From an uncultured Sphingomonas sp. (GTDB lineage Bacteria; Pseudomonadota; Alphaproteobacteria; Sphingomonadales; Sphingomonadaceae): a stretch of 64,000 nt of DNA. The DNA is taken from assembly GCF_937871615.1 (NCBI RefSeq), contig NZ_CALMPA010000070.1, forward strand, positions 113,014 to 177,013, in the 5' to 3' direction. Below, piece after piece: positions 8,163 to 16,399 of the stretch. The number at the start of each line of letters is the position of its first letter. Position 1 is the first letter of the stretch. Below the pieces are notes generated by a model. The model worked only from the letters and a program-made list of their open reading frames with translations, was not told the origin of the DNA and did not search any database. A program made the translations under genes and the position numbers.

Positions 8163-9721
8163 TGGTGGAGCGCGTGTTGCAAAAAGCCGGTATCCTGTCC
8201 GATCTGGCGGCGGCGGTCGGCGACGAGGGGTTGATTACCGACCCCGCCGAATGCGCCTTTTACGCGCAGGACATCTATTCCGCAGGCCCCGCCCTGCTCG
8301 CGGTGCTTCGCCCCGCCAATAAGGAGGCGCTTGCGCGCGCGGTGGGGCTGGCGACGGCGGCGGGCGTCGCCCTGGTCCCGCGCGGTGGCGGGATGAGCTA
8401 TACGGGTGGATATGTCGCCCCGGAAGCCGGCGCGCTGATCGTCGATCTGGGGCGGATGCGCCGGGTTCTGGCGATCAACCCGATCGACATGACCGCGACG
8501 GTCGAGGCGGGGTGCACGTGGGAGGAATTGCGCGTCGCACTCAGGCCGCATGGATTGCGTGCCCTTGCCTGGGGTACGCTCTCGGGCCTCAGGGCGAGCA
8601 TCGGCGGGGGCATGAGCCAGAACGGCGTGTTCTGGGGCGCGCGCGACGGCACGATCGTCGATGCCGCGCTGCGTTTCGAGGTGGTGCTGGCGGATGGCCG
8701 GATCGTTGATACCGGCTCCGCGTTTTTCCGCCCGTTCGGCCCGGACGTGACCGGGCTGTTCGCCGCCGATACCGGCGCGTTCGGGATCAAGGCGACCGTC
8801 ACGCTGCAACTCGTGCGCGAGGCGATGGCGTTCGGCTATGGCTCCTATGCGTTCGACGATGCGGGCGGCTTCTTCACTGCGATGAGCGCGGTGGCGCGGG
8901 AGGGGCTGGCCGCCGAGAGCTTCGGCTTCGATCCGTTCCTTCAGGAACAGCGGATGAAGCGCGACAGCCTGGCGAGCGATGCCAGATCGCTGGTTGCGAT
9001 GATGAGGGGGCAGGGCTCGCTCTGGAAGGGGATCAGGGAAGGGGCGAAGGTGGTCGCGGCGGGGCGCTCGTTCCTCGAAGGCGCCAGTTTCTCGCTCCAC
9101 CTGATCGCCGAAGGGCGCAGCGAAGCCGCGGTTGCCGCGGACATGGCCGCGATCGAGCGGATCGTTGCCGAAGCGGGTGGGCGCGCGGTTGAAAACACGA
9201 TCCCCAAGATACTGCGCTCCAATCCGTTTCCCCCGGTCAATTCGATGGTCGGCCCGGCGGGCGAGCGCTGGGTGCCGGTTCATGGCTTCCTGCCGCACAG
9301 CCGCCTGATCGAGGGGTGGGAGAGGCTGCAGGCGCTGTTCGCCGCGCACCGCGCCGAGATGGATCGGCTGGGCGTCGGCGCCGGCGCGATGCTCGCGGCG
9401 GTCAGCCGCTCCGCCTGCCTGATCGAGCCGGTGTTCTACTGGCCGGATGCGCTCGGCGAGATTCACCGTCGCTCGATCGAGCCGGCGCACCTTGCTCGGC
9501 TTGAATGCTTCCCGGCCAATGCCGAAGCGCGCGCGTTGGTCGCGCGGTTGCGCCAGGCGGTGATCGACTTGTTTCACGGGCTTGACGCCACCCACCTTCA
9601 GATCGCGCGGACCTATCCGCTCAAACAATCGAGCGATCCCGTCGCCTGGGAAATCCTGCGCGCGCTGAAGGCGGCGGTCGATCCCAAAAGCCTGATGAAT
9701 CCGGGGAGCCTTGGCCTGTGA
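8162..9721 (+). CDS. FAD-binding (PCMH/GlcD-type) oxidoreductase
   Basis: A 519-residue flavoprotein of the glycolate-oxidase GlcD / vanillyl-alcohol-oxidase superfamily. The PCMH FAD-binding domain shows VPRGGGMSYTGGYVAPEAGA and, later, SIGGGMSQNGVFWGARDG. The C terminus has the family ending VDPKSLMNPGSLGL. It would oxidise an alpha-hydroxy acid or a similar C-OH or C-N substrate. The ATG at 8162 overlaps the MFS stop and its stop overlaps the GTG of the nitrilase-like gene, so translation is coupled. No histidine-linked flavin motif was evident to me. Confidence 0.92.
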   Translation: MVERVLQKAGILSDLAAAVGDEGLITDPAECAFYAQDIYSAGPALLAVLRPANKEALARAVGLATAAGVALVPRGGGMSYTGGYVAPEAGALIVDLGRMRRVLAINPIDMTATVEAGCTWEELRVALRPHGLRALAWGTLSGLRASIGGGMSQNGVFWGARDGTIVDAALRFEVVLADGRIVDTGSAFFRPFGPDVTGLFAADTGAFGIKATVTLQLVREAMAFGYGSYAFDDAGGFFTAMSAVAREGLAAESFGFDPFLQEQRMKRDSLASDARSLVAMMRGQGSLWKGIREGAKVVAAGRSFLEGASFSLHLIAEGRSEAAVAADMAAIERIVAEAGGRAVENTIPKILRSNPFPPVNSMVGPAGERWVPVHGFLPHSRLIEGWERLQALFAAHRAEMDRLGVGAGAMLAAVSRSACLIEPVFYWPDALGEIHRRSIEPAHLARLECFPANAEARALVARLRQAVIDLFHGLDATHLQIARTYPLKQSSDPVAWEILRALKAAVDPKSLMNPGSLGL

Positions 9722-10776
9722 CCGAAAACGCCGCCACCTATGCCGCGATCGCCCTGCAGCTTGCCGCGCGATCGGTGGAGGGCGCCCCCGATCGCGCCGC
9801 CGCGCGCGCGCAGATGCTCGCACAGATCGAGGAAGTCGGCGCGAAGCTCACCGCCTCGATGATCTTTGTTGAGCAATATGGGGGCGCGCCGGTGCGATTG
9901 GCCGTGCTGCCCGAATATCTGCTGACCAGCTATCCAGGGCGCATCTCGATCCCCGAGTTCGCGCACAAGGCCGCGCTTGAACCCGATGGCCCGGAATATG
10001 AGGCGTTCGGGCGGATCGCCCAGCGCCGCAATGTGTTCATCGCGGGCAATGCCTATGAGATCGACGATCATTTTCCGGGCCTGTATTTTCAGACGAGCTT
10101 CGTCGTCGCGCCCTCGGGCGAGGTTGTGTTGCGCTATCGCCGGCTGAACTCGATGTTCGCGCCGACGCCGCATGACGTGCTATCGAAATATCTCGACATC
10201 TATGGGATCGACGGGGTGTTTCCGGTGGCGCGGACGGAGATCGGCAATCTCGCCGCGATCGCCTCGGAAGAAATCCTCTATCCCGAGATCGCGCGCGCCC
10301 ACGCGCTGCGGGGGGCAGAGGTGTTCGTTCATTCCTCGTCCGAGATCGGCTCGCCGATGGCGACGCACAAGGCGATCGCGAAACGCGCGCGCGCCTTCGA
10401 GAATCTGGCTTATGTCGTCTCGGCCAATACCGCGGGGATCGCGGGAACGATGATGCCCCATGCCTCGGCCGACGGCAATTCGATGGTGGTGGATTACAAG
10501 GGCATGGTGCTCGCCGAATCCAATGCGGGCGAGACCTTCACCGCCTTCGCCGAGATCGACCTTGGCGCATTGCGGCGCGCGCGGCGCAAGCCGGGCATGA
10601 CCAACTATCTCGCGCGCCAGCGAACCGAATTGTTCGCGCCCGTCTATGCCACAACGACGGTGCAGCCCGCCGACGGGCTGATCCGCGACGGCGCGATAGA
10701 GCTTCCCGATCGCAACCACTTCGTTGAAGCGCAACAAAGCGTGCTGGATCGGCTTTGCAAGGATGGACTGATATGA
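9718..10776 (+). CDS. nitrilase/carbon-nitrogen hydrolase superfamily protein lacking the catalytic Cys
   Basis: A 352-residue CN-hydrolase fold protein starting at a GTG that overlaps the previous stop (GTGA). The catalytic Glu is present (E66 in VLPEYLL). The Lys position reads Arg (R142 in YRRLN), and the Cys position aligns with Ser (S183 in AAIASEEILYPEIAR, where the family has a Cys four residues before the loop ending in PE). The rest of the fold, such as LRGAEVFVHSSSEIGSP, is well kept. Known nitrilases and amidases need Glu-Lys-Cys, so this may be a non-hydrolytic relative or a modified enzyme. It sits in the operon between the FAD oxidase and a methyltransferase. Confidence 0.88.
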   Translation: MTENAATYAAIALQLAARSVEGAPDRAAARAQMLAQIEEVGAKLTASMIFVEQYGGAPVRLAVLPEYLLTSYPGRISIPEFAHKAALEPDGPEYEAFGRIAQRRNVFIAGNAYEIDDHFPGLYFQTSFVVAPSGEVVLRYRRLNSMFAPTPHDVLSKYLDIYGIDGVFPVARTEIGNLAAIASEEILYPEIARAHALRGAEVFVHSSSEIGSPMATHKAIAKRARAFENLAYVVSANTAGIAGTMMPHASADGNSMVVDYKGMVLAESNAGETFTAFAEIDLGALRRARRKPGMTNYLARQRTELFAPVYATTTVQPADGLIRDGAIELPDRNHFVEAQQSVLDRLCKDGLI

Positions 10777-11981
10777 ACCGCGACGAAATTCCACCGCCCT
10801 ATACCGCGCTGGCCCGGCACGGCATGTTTCCCACCGCGAGCCACGATGAGGCGGCGCGGTTCAATCTCATCACGCACCTCAACCGCCATCTCTCGCGCAC
10901 GCTAGGCCCCGGCAATGTCGTCGCTTACGAGCGGCGTGCACTGCCCGCCTTCGTCGCCGAGCATGGGCGCGAGCCGAAGGACCGCTTCGAGGTGCGCGAG
11001 GCGATGAACCGGGTGCCGTATCATCGCTTCTGGTCGGCGCTCAAACGCAACACGATGGAGATGCGCCAGCAGGCCGGGCGCGCGATGGCGCTGCGCCAGC
11101 TCGATCAACTTGATGCGCAGGCGCGCCAGTATAATGAGGGCCGCGATACGCTCGAACTCGATCCCGCTATCGCGATCCCGCATTATCAGGCGGCGGTCGA
11201 TATCCATTGTATGCCCGGCAGCTACCATGGCGAGGAACGGCCCGGCGATGTCTCGGCGGGGGCGAATTACGATTGCGGCTTCTTCGCGACCGTCGGCGGC
11301 GCCATGGGGGCGCTGAACGATGGCGGCGGGGTGGCGCTGGCCGAGTGGGTGAAGCGCGAGCGACCGGGGTGGCAGCCGCGCCGCATCCTCGATATCGGCT
11401 GCACGATCGGGCACAATGCCGTGCCGCTGGCACAGGCCTTTCCCGATGCGGAGGTGATCGCGATCGACACCGCGGCGCCGTCGCTGCGCTACGGCCATGC
11501 GCGCGCGCAGGCGCTTGGCGTCCGCAATATCCGTTTCGTGCAGGCGAACGCCGAGGATTTGTCGCGCTGGCCCGACGGGCATTTCGACTGGGTGCAGACG
11601 ACGATGTTCCTGCACGAACTGTCGATCAAGGCGTTCCCGCGCATTCTCGGCGAATTGTATCGCGTGCTCGCGCCGGGCGGCCTGATGCTCCACCTCGAAC
11701 AGCCCGAATATAGCGCGGACATGCCGGTTTACGAACAGTTCATCCGCGATTGGGATGCGTTCAACAACAACGAGCCGTTCTGGTCGGCGATGCACGCGCT
11801 CGATGTGCGGCAGGAGTTGATCGACAGCGGGTTCGGCGCGGATGATCTGTTCACCACCGGCGTCACCGCGGTGGTCGATGAGACGGTTTTCCCCAAGGCG
11901 AAGCTCGGCGGCGCGGAGGATCATGGCCGCGCGGCATCATGGCACGCTTATGGTGCGTGGAAGAAGGACAATGCGAAATGA
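10773..11981 (+). CDS. SAM-dependent methyltransferase (class I)
   Basis: A 402-residue protein whose C-terminal half is a class I methyltransferase: RRILDIGCTIGHNAVPLAQ is motif I, VIAIDTAAPSLRYG follows, and VQANAEDLSRWPDGHFDWV is the adenine-binding acidic region. The N-terminal ~190 residues have no fold I recognise. The ATG at 10773 overlaps the stop of the nitrilase-like gene (ATGA). The motif-I loop reads GCTIG rather than GCGTG, a mild deviation. Methyl acceptor unknown; within this operon it probably acts on the catabolic substrate or an intermediate. Confidence 0.85.
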   Translation: MNRDEIPPPYTALARHGMFPTASHDEAARFNLITHLNRHLSRTLGPGNVVAYERRALPAFVAEHGREPKDRFEVREAMNRVPYHRFWSALKRNTMEMRQQAGRAMALRQLDQLDAQARQYNEGRDTLELDPAIAIPHYQAAVDIHCMPGSYHGEERPGDVSAGANYDCGFFATVGGAMGALNDGGGVALAEWVKRERPGWQPRRILDIGCTIGHNAVPLAQAFPDAEVIAIDTAAPSLRYGHARAQALGVRNIRFVQANAEDLSRWPDGHFDWVQTTMFLHELSIKAFPRILGELYRVLAPGGLMLHLEQPEYSADMPVYEQFIRDWDAFNNNEPFWSAMHALDVRQELIDSGFGADDLFTTGVTAVVDETVFPKAKLGGAEDHGRAASWHAYGAWKKDNAK

Positions 11982-12340
11982 GCGACGAACCGATCGACTG
12001 GATGCTGCGCGCCAACGCCAAGGCGAAGGGCCTGCGCCCGCAATATTTCGATGATCCCGCGCTTGATACGATGCTGTCGATGGTGATGGCGCTGGTCGGC
12101 GAGGTATCGGTGGTGCGCGAGCGGCTCGATACCGTCGAGCGGCTGCTGGACGCGAAGGGCACGATCAGCCGCGCCGATATCGAAAGCTATGCGCCCGATC
12201 GCGATGCGGCGTTCGAGCGCGGCAGCCTGACGCGCGAATATGTCGCGCGCATCATGCGCGGGATGCAGCAGAATATCGAGACGATGCAGGCGGATGAGCC
12301 GTCCGTCGAGGACGTGCGGCAAAGCCTGCTCCATAGCTGA
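11978..12340 (+). CDS. small conserved-looking protein of unknown function
   Basis: A 120-residue acidic protein that I do not recognise. The ATG at 11978 overlaps the methyltransferase stop (ATGA), which strongly supports translation. It begins MSDEPIDWMLRANAKAKG; a likely amphipathic helix or coiled coil spans about residues 29-58 (MSMVMALVGEVSVVRERLD and on), and the C-terminal half is also helical. There is no signal peptide or membrane segment. It could be an accessory or stabilising partner of the methyltransferase or nitrilase-like protein; that is speculation from position. Confidence 0.72.
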   Translation: MSDEPIDWMLRANAKAKGLRPQYFDDPALDTMLSMVMALVGEVSVVRERLDTVERLLDAKGTISRADIESYAPDRDAAFERGSLTREYVARIMRGMQQNIETMQADEPSVEDVRQSLLHS

Positions 12341-12348
12341 TGGAGGGC

Positions 12349-12369
12349 GCTCCGGGCATCACCCGGAGC
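12349..12369. terminator. hairpin between convergent operons
   Basis: GCTCCGGG (12349-12356) and CCCGGAGC (12362-12369) form a perfect 8-bp stem with the loop CATCA. It lies in the 48-bp gap between two convergent operons. There is no T-run on either side, so it is a plausible bidirectional terminator rather than a classical intrinsic one. Confidence 0.5.
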
Positions 12370-12388
12370 ACCCCCGAACCAGCTTTCG

Positions 12389-13816
12389 CTATCCCGCGCG
12401 CTCGGCATAAGCGGCGAGCGGGAGCGCATCGCCCGCCTGGCGGATCAGCACGCGCCGGCGGAAAAATCGGGTGAGGCCGCTATCGCCCATCCGCGATGGG
12501 CCGAGGCCCGACTGGCGGAAGCTCGATTTTTCCGCCTCCCACACCATCGCGGTAAGGCTGCCGTCGTTGATCGACACCGCGCCGACTTCCAGCCGCGCGC
12601 CGACCGTTTCCGCCTCCTCAATCGAACCGGCGACGACGGCGGCGGAAAGGCCGTAAACGCCGCTGTTGGCGAGGGCGACCGCCTGATCGACATCATCGAA
12701 TATCGCCACGGGGATGACCGGGCCGAACGTCTCGTCGGCCATTACCGCCATCTCGGGCGTAGCGTCGGCGATCACCGTGGGGCGCAGGTACAGCCCGCCG
12801 CCATGCTCCTCGATCTCGCCGCCGCTCAGCACCCGCGCGCCCTTGCTTCGCGCATCCTCGATCTGCGCCGCGACGATATTTGCCTGGCGATCGAAGATGA
12901 ACGGGCCGATATCGCCCTCCGCGATATCGGGATGATTGAGCCTGACCGCGCGCGCCTGCCGCACCAGCGCATCGAGGAACGGCGCGGCGATCGCGCGCGC
13001 GACATAGACGCGCTCGATCGACTGGCACGCCTGCCCGGTGTTGACCACGCTGGCCCTGAGCGCGATCCCCGCGGCGCGCTCCGGATCGGCGCTCGCCAGC
13101 ACGATCATCGGATCCTTGCCGCCGAGTTCGAGGCTGGCGGGGATGAAGGCCCGCGCCGCCGCCTCGCCCACCTTGCGCCCGGTGGGCACCGATCCGGTGA
13201 AGCAGACGAAATCGACCTGTTCGATCAGCGCCGCGCCCGTTGCGCCATCGCCAAGCGCGAAGGCGAGCACCTCCGCAATTTCGGGCACTTCGGCGGTGGC
13301 CGCCGTGAATGGCGCGACGAAGCGCGGGGTCACCTCGGACGGCTTGACCAGCACCGCGCAGCCGGCGGCGAGCGCCGGCACCGCGTCGATCAGCGAGAGG
13401 GTGAGCGGGAAATTCCACGGGCTGATGACGCCGACGAGCGGATAGGGGATCAGCGCCGTCGTGGTGGTGATCGTGGGCTGCGAAGTCGGCTGGTCGCGCC
13501 GGGCATGGCCTGCGATCAGCGCCGGCGCGCGATCGGCCCAGCGGCGGACGAGCTGGGCGACGCCCGCCACCTCGATCCGCGAGATGGTCTGTCGCCCGGT
13601 GTCGTCGGTCAGCGCCGCCGCGATCGTGGTCGCATGGCGCTCGATCGCCTCGGCCCAGCGCCTGAGGATCGCGCCGCGCTCGTCGGGCGTGCGCGCCGCC
13701 CAGGCGGGTTGCGCCGCGCGCAGCCTGCGCGCCAGCGCGGCGAGATCTGCGGGGCTGGCGGGGTCGATCGTATAATCGTTCGCGCCAGTGCGCGGATTGC
13801 GGACCGCGATGGTCAT
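12389..13816 (-). CDS. NAD(P)-dependent aldehyde dehydrogenase
   Basis: A 475-residue aldehyde dehydrogenase of normal length. PWNFPL (N135) and VLVKPSEVTP (K158) form the cofactor and oxyanion region. E230 in SLELGGKDP is the general base, and C264 in NTGQACQSIERVYV is the nucleophile. GEIEEHGGGLYLRPTV and ETFGPVIPV follow as expected. It would oxidise a free or semialdehyde intermediate to the acid. The ATG at 13816 overlaps the stop of the upstream deacetylase-like gene (ATGA), making it the last gene of a leftward operon with two PuuE-like proteins and an isochorismatase-type hydrolase. Confidence 0.95.
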   Translation of the reverse strand: MTIAVRNPRTGANDYTIDPASPADLAALARRLRAAQPAWAARTPDERGAILRRWAEAIERHATTIAAALTDDTGRQTISRIEVAGVAQLVRRWADRAPALIAGHARRDQPTSQPTITTTTALIPYPLVGVISPWNFPLTLSLIDAVPALAAGCAVLVKPSEVTPRFVAPFTAATAEVPEIAEVLAFALGDGATGAALIEQVDFVCFTGSVPTGRKVGEAAARAFIPASLELGGKDPMIVLASADPERAAGIALRASVVNTGQACQSIERVYVARAIAAPFLDALVRQARAVRLNHPDIAEGDIGPFIFDRQANIVAAQIEDARSKGARVLSGGEIEEHGGGLYLRPTVIADATPEMAVMADETFGPVIPVAIFDDVDQAVALANSGVYGLSAAVVAGSIEEAETVGARLEVGAVSINDGSLTAMVWEAEKSSFRQSGLGPSRMGDSGLTRFFRRRVLIRQAGDALPLAAYAERAG

Positions 13817-14742
13817 GCTTCTTGCTCGTTCCAGCTAGCGACGATCGCGCTGCCTGTGGCGAACCAGGCGCCCGGCTGCGCGCCGATCCAGCCGAGCAAT
13901 TCCTCGAACGCGGCGATGCGATAGGGCAGGCCGATGATATAGGGCGTCAGGTGCAGTGGCAGCATCCGTCCGCCGCCGCCGCTCGCCGCCTCCGCCGCGA
14001 GCCAGCCGTAAGCGTCCCTGATCTGTTCGGCGTAACTGTCGACCGATTGCTGTTGCACGGTGAGGATCTGGCGATCCGACAATTCGTGGTTGAGCGGCAG
14101 GCTGACGATGCCGCCCGCCGTTGTCGCCATGCGGTAGGGCAGTTCGTCATTGGGCCAGTCGCACAGATAATCGAACCCCGCCTCGGCGAGCAGGCGCGGC
14201 GTATTCCAGCTTTCCGAGCGCGCGATCGAAAGCCAGCCGCGCGGGCGCGTGCCCGAAACGCGGGTGAGCGTGTCGAGCGATGTCGCGATCAGCGCGCGTT
14301 CGTCTTCCTCGGCAAGGCCGGTGGCGATCGTGCCGTTCATGTCGGTCGAATGCGCGATGATCTCATGCCCGCCCGCGACGATATCGGCGATGATCTCGGG
14401 ATAGCGTTCGGCGATCACCGCGTTGGTGGCGATCGAGGCGCGCACGCCTGCCTTGGCGAACGCGTCGAGCAGCCGATAGAAGCCGATCCGCGTGCCATAT
14501 TCGCGCGCGGTATAATGGCGGTAATCGGGATAGGCGGTCTGCATGTGCCCCGGCGCGCGGAACGGCGCGTCGCTGGGCGTCATCGGAAACCATTCGAGGC
14601 TGACGACGCAGGCGATCGCCACCTTCGCGCCATCGGGCCACACAACCGGCGCGCGCTCTGGCAGCTTCGAATAGGGATAAAGCGCGTGATCCATCCCCCG
14701 GCGCCGCGCGCGATATTCGAGATAGGCGGGATCGAGGCTCAT
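13813..14742 (-). CDS. polysaccharide-deacetylase-family protein, PuuE/imidase-like (paralogue 1)
   Basis: A 309-residue cytosolic NodB-fold protein without signal peptide. The layout, with WPDGAKVAIACVVSLEWFPM near the start, GGHEIIAHSTDMNG in the middle and PLHLTPYIIGLPYRIAAFEE near the end, matches the allantoinase PuuE / cyclic-imide hydrolase branch better than true polysaccharide deacetylases. Such enzymes open cyclic amides or imides. It overlaps the second paralogue by 4 bp. The neighbours (isochorismatase-type amidase, aldehyde dehydrogenase) support a small nitrogenous substrate and not a glycan. The exact reaction is inference. Confidence 0.85.
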   Translation of the reverse strand: MSLDPAYLEYRARRRGMDHALYPYSKLPERAPVVWPDGAKVAIACVVSLEWFPMTPSDAPFRAPGHMQTAYPDYRHYTAREYGTRIGFYRLLDAFAKAGVRASIATNAVIAERYPEIIADIVAGGHEIIAHSTDMNGTIATGLAEEDERALIATSLDTLTRVSGTRPRGWLSIARSESWNTPRLLAEAGFDYLCDWPNDELPYRMATTAGGIVSLPLNHELSDRQILTVQQQSVDSYAEQIRDAYGWLAAEAASGGGGRMLPLHLTPYIIGLPYRIAAFEELLGWIGAQPGAWFATGSAIVASWNEQEA

Positions 14743-15635
14743 CGCACAGCCTCCCCGGTTTGCGCGACATAGGCATCGACGATCTCGCCCGCGCGCGCGA
14801 TCCAGGCGCGGCCATCATCGGCGATGTGGCGGAGCACTTCCTCGAACGCACCGATGCGATGGGGCTGCCCGATCAGATAGGAATGGAGCGGAATGCACAT
14901 CACGGTGCCGGATCGCGCGCCTTCCTCCGCCAGCCGATCGAACTGGCGGATCAGCGTCTGCGCATATTCGCGCGGGCTCATATTGTAGATGAAGAAGCCA
15001 TAATGGTCGTTGACCTCAAGGCTATAGGGGATCGCGGTCAGCCGGCCCTTCGCCACCTTGATGTCGGTCGGCTGATCGTCGTGATAGAGATCGCAGGTGT
15101 AATCGAGGCCGTATTCGGCGATCAGATCGAGCGTGCGTGGCGTGTGGGTCAGCGCGGGCGCCAGCCAGCCGCGAATGCGCTGCCCGGTCGCGGCTTCGAC
15201 CGTGCGGATCGAATCCTCGATGATCGCGCGCTCCTGGCGTTCGTCCATGCCGTAGCTGTAGCGCGTGTTGTAGATGCCGTGGCTGAAGAATTCCCAGCCG
15301 CGCGCGGCGGCATCCTCGACCACTTCGGGGATATGATCGCACAGCGCGACCGACAGGCTGACCGAGCCGGGAAAGCCGTATTTGCTCATCATATCGGCCA
15401 TCCGCCAATGGCCGACACGGTTGGCGTGATCGCGATGGGCATAGCCGACCACATCGGGATGCGGCTTCGTCCAGCTCTTGCGGTGCGGATTGGCGGGCGG
15501 GTCGATCTCGTAGAATTCAAGGTTCGGGGCGATCCACACCGCGCAGGTCTTGCCCTCGGGCCAGACGAGCTTTGGCCGATCGCGATACCGCTGGAAATCG
15601 TAGAGGCCGGGATCGGCCTTCTGCGCCTCGCTCAT
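14739..15635 (-). CDS. polysaccharide-deacetylase-family protein, PuuE/imidase-like (paralogue 2)
   Basis: A 298-residue paralogue of the preceding protein, with the same order of motifs: WPEGKTCAVWIAPNLEFYEI, ARGWEFFSHGIYNTRYSYG, GQRIRGWLAPALTHTPRTLD and IPLHSYLIGQPHRIGAFEEV. It has no signal peptide. The pair could be two subunits, or enzymes for two successive or alternative cyclic amides. The start overlaps the isochorismatase-type gene by 4 bp. Family knowledge points to metal-dependent amide-ring hydrolysis or deacetylation; the substrate cannot be read from sequence. Confidence 0.85.
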   Translation of the reverse strand: MSEAQKADPGLYDFQRYRDRPKLVWPEGKTCAVWIAPNLEFYEIDPPANPHRKSWTKPHPDVVGYAHRDHANRVGHWRMADMMSKYGFPGSVSLSVALCDHIPEVVEDAAARGWEFFSHGIYNTRYSYGMDERQERAIIEDSIRTVEAATGQRIRGWLAPALTHTPRTLDLIAEYGLDYTCDLYHDDQPTDIKVAKGRLTAIPYSLEVNDHYGFFIYNMSPREYAQTLIRQFDRLAEEGARSGTVMCIPLHSYLIGQPHRIGAFEEVLRHIADDGRAWIARAGEIVDAYVAQTGEAVR

Positions 15636-16315
15636 CGCGCCGCCTCCAGCCAGTCGATCACCGCCTGCACCGGCTCGACATCGGCATATTTCAGCTGAAG
15701 ATCGGTGAGATTGGCGAAGTGATAGCTCTCATGCTTGTCGGCGCAGGTTTCGATCGGAACGATCGTGCGATAGCCGTGGCTGAGCGCGTCCACCGCCGTC
15801 GCGCGCACGCAGCCCGATGTGCTGCCGCCGGTGACGATGACGGTATCGACCTTGTGCCACACGAGATAGCTCGCCAGCGGCGTTTCGAAGAAGGCCGAGG
15901 GCATCCGCTTGGTGAACTGAAGATCATCGTCCGCGATCTCGCAGCGCGGATCGAAGGCGTGGCGGTCGCTGGCGCACTTGATGTTCTGGAGCGAATCGGG
16001 CGTGTCGGTGCGCGTGCCCCACACGCCCGCGTCGCCCGCGTCGGCTTTGTAGGCGACATGGCTCCAGATGATGGGCATTCCCTTTGCGCGCGCCAGCCGG
16101 GAGATCTGATTGACGTATTCGATCTGGCGCGGATCGGTTTCATAGGCGGTCTTGAACATGTCGATGCGGGTATAGGCCTGCTGGAAATCGACGTTCAGAA
16201 TCGCGAGTCGTGATCCGAAGCCGAACTTGCGCCGTGCGGGATTCGCCATCACCTCATCGAAAATCTGCCGGGCGGTCTTGCCGTCCGACACCATTTTCGT
16301 GCCCACGATCTCCAT
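15632..16315 (-). CDS. isochorismatase-family (cysteine) amidohydrolase
   Basis: A 227-residue cysteine hydrolase of the isochorismatase superfamily. The catalytic triad is visible: D43 in AILNVDFQQAY, K136 in FTKRMPSAF and C169 in GGSTSGCVRATA. The closest functional relatives by layout are N-carbamoylsarcosine and maleamate amidohydrolases. The ATG at 16315 is preferred over a GTG two codons upstream because a perfect AGGAGGTGA Shine-Dalgarno sits 5 bp before the ATG. It is the first gene of the leftward operon that continues with two imidase-like proteins, so it could hydrolyse the half-amide that they produce (inference). Confidence 0.92.
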   Translation of the reverse strand: MEIVGTKMVSDGKTARQIFDEVMANPARRKFGFGSRLAILNVDFQQAYTRIDMFKTAYETDPRQIEYVNQISRLARAKGMPIIWSHVAYKADAGDAGVWGTRTDTPDSLQNIKCASDRHAFDPRCEIADDDLQFTKRMPSAFFETPLASYLVWHKVDTVIVTGGSTSGCVRATAVDALSHGYRTIVPIETCADKHESYHFANLTDLQLKYADVEPVQAVIDWLEAAR

Positions 16316-16377
16316 CTTCACCTCCTGAAACCGACGAAAAAAACATGGTCGGAAAATTAGGGCTTGTCGAGAAGAAT

Positions 16378-16389
16378 TTGTCCGGACAA
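16378..16389. promoter_or_regulatory. palindromic operator TTGTCCGGACAA (second divergent promoter region)
   Basis: An exact copy of the 12-bp palindrome found twice at 4.0-4.1 kb, here 10 bp upstream of the GTG of the alpha/beta hydrolase gene and 62 bp upstream of the divergent amidohydrolase ATG. The whole divergent gap is only 84 bp (16316-16399), so one bound dimer could control both operons. The sequence identity is seen directly; the function is inference. Confidence 0.68.
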
Positions 16390-16399
16390 GTTAGGGGGT

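Noticed and set aside
13813-15635. Cell-wall or capsule polysaccharide deacetylases
   Set aside because: Both proteins lack signal peptides and membrane anchors and have the layout of the PuuE branch; the operon context is small-molecule catabolism.
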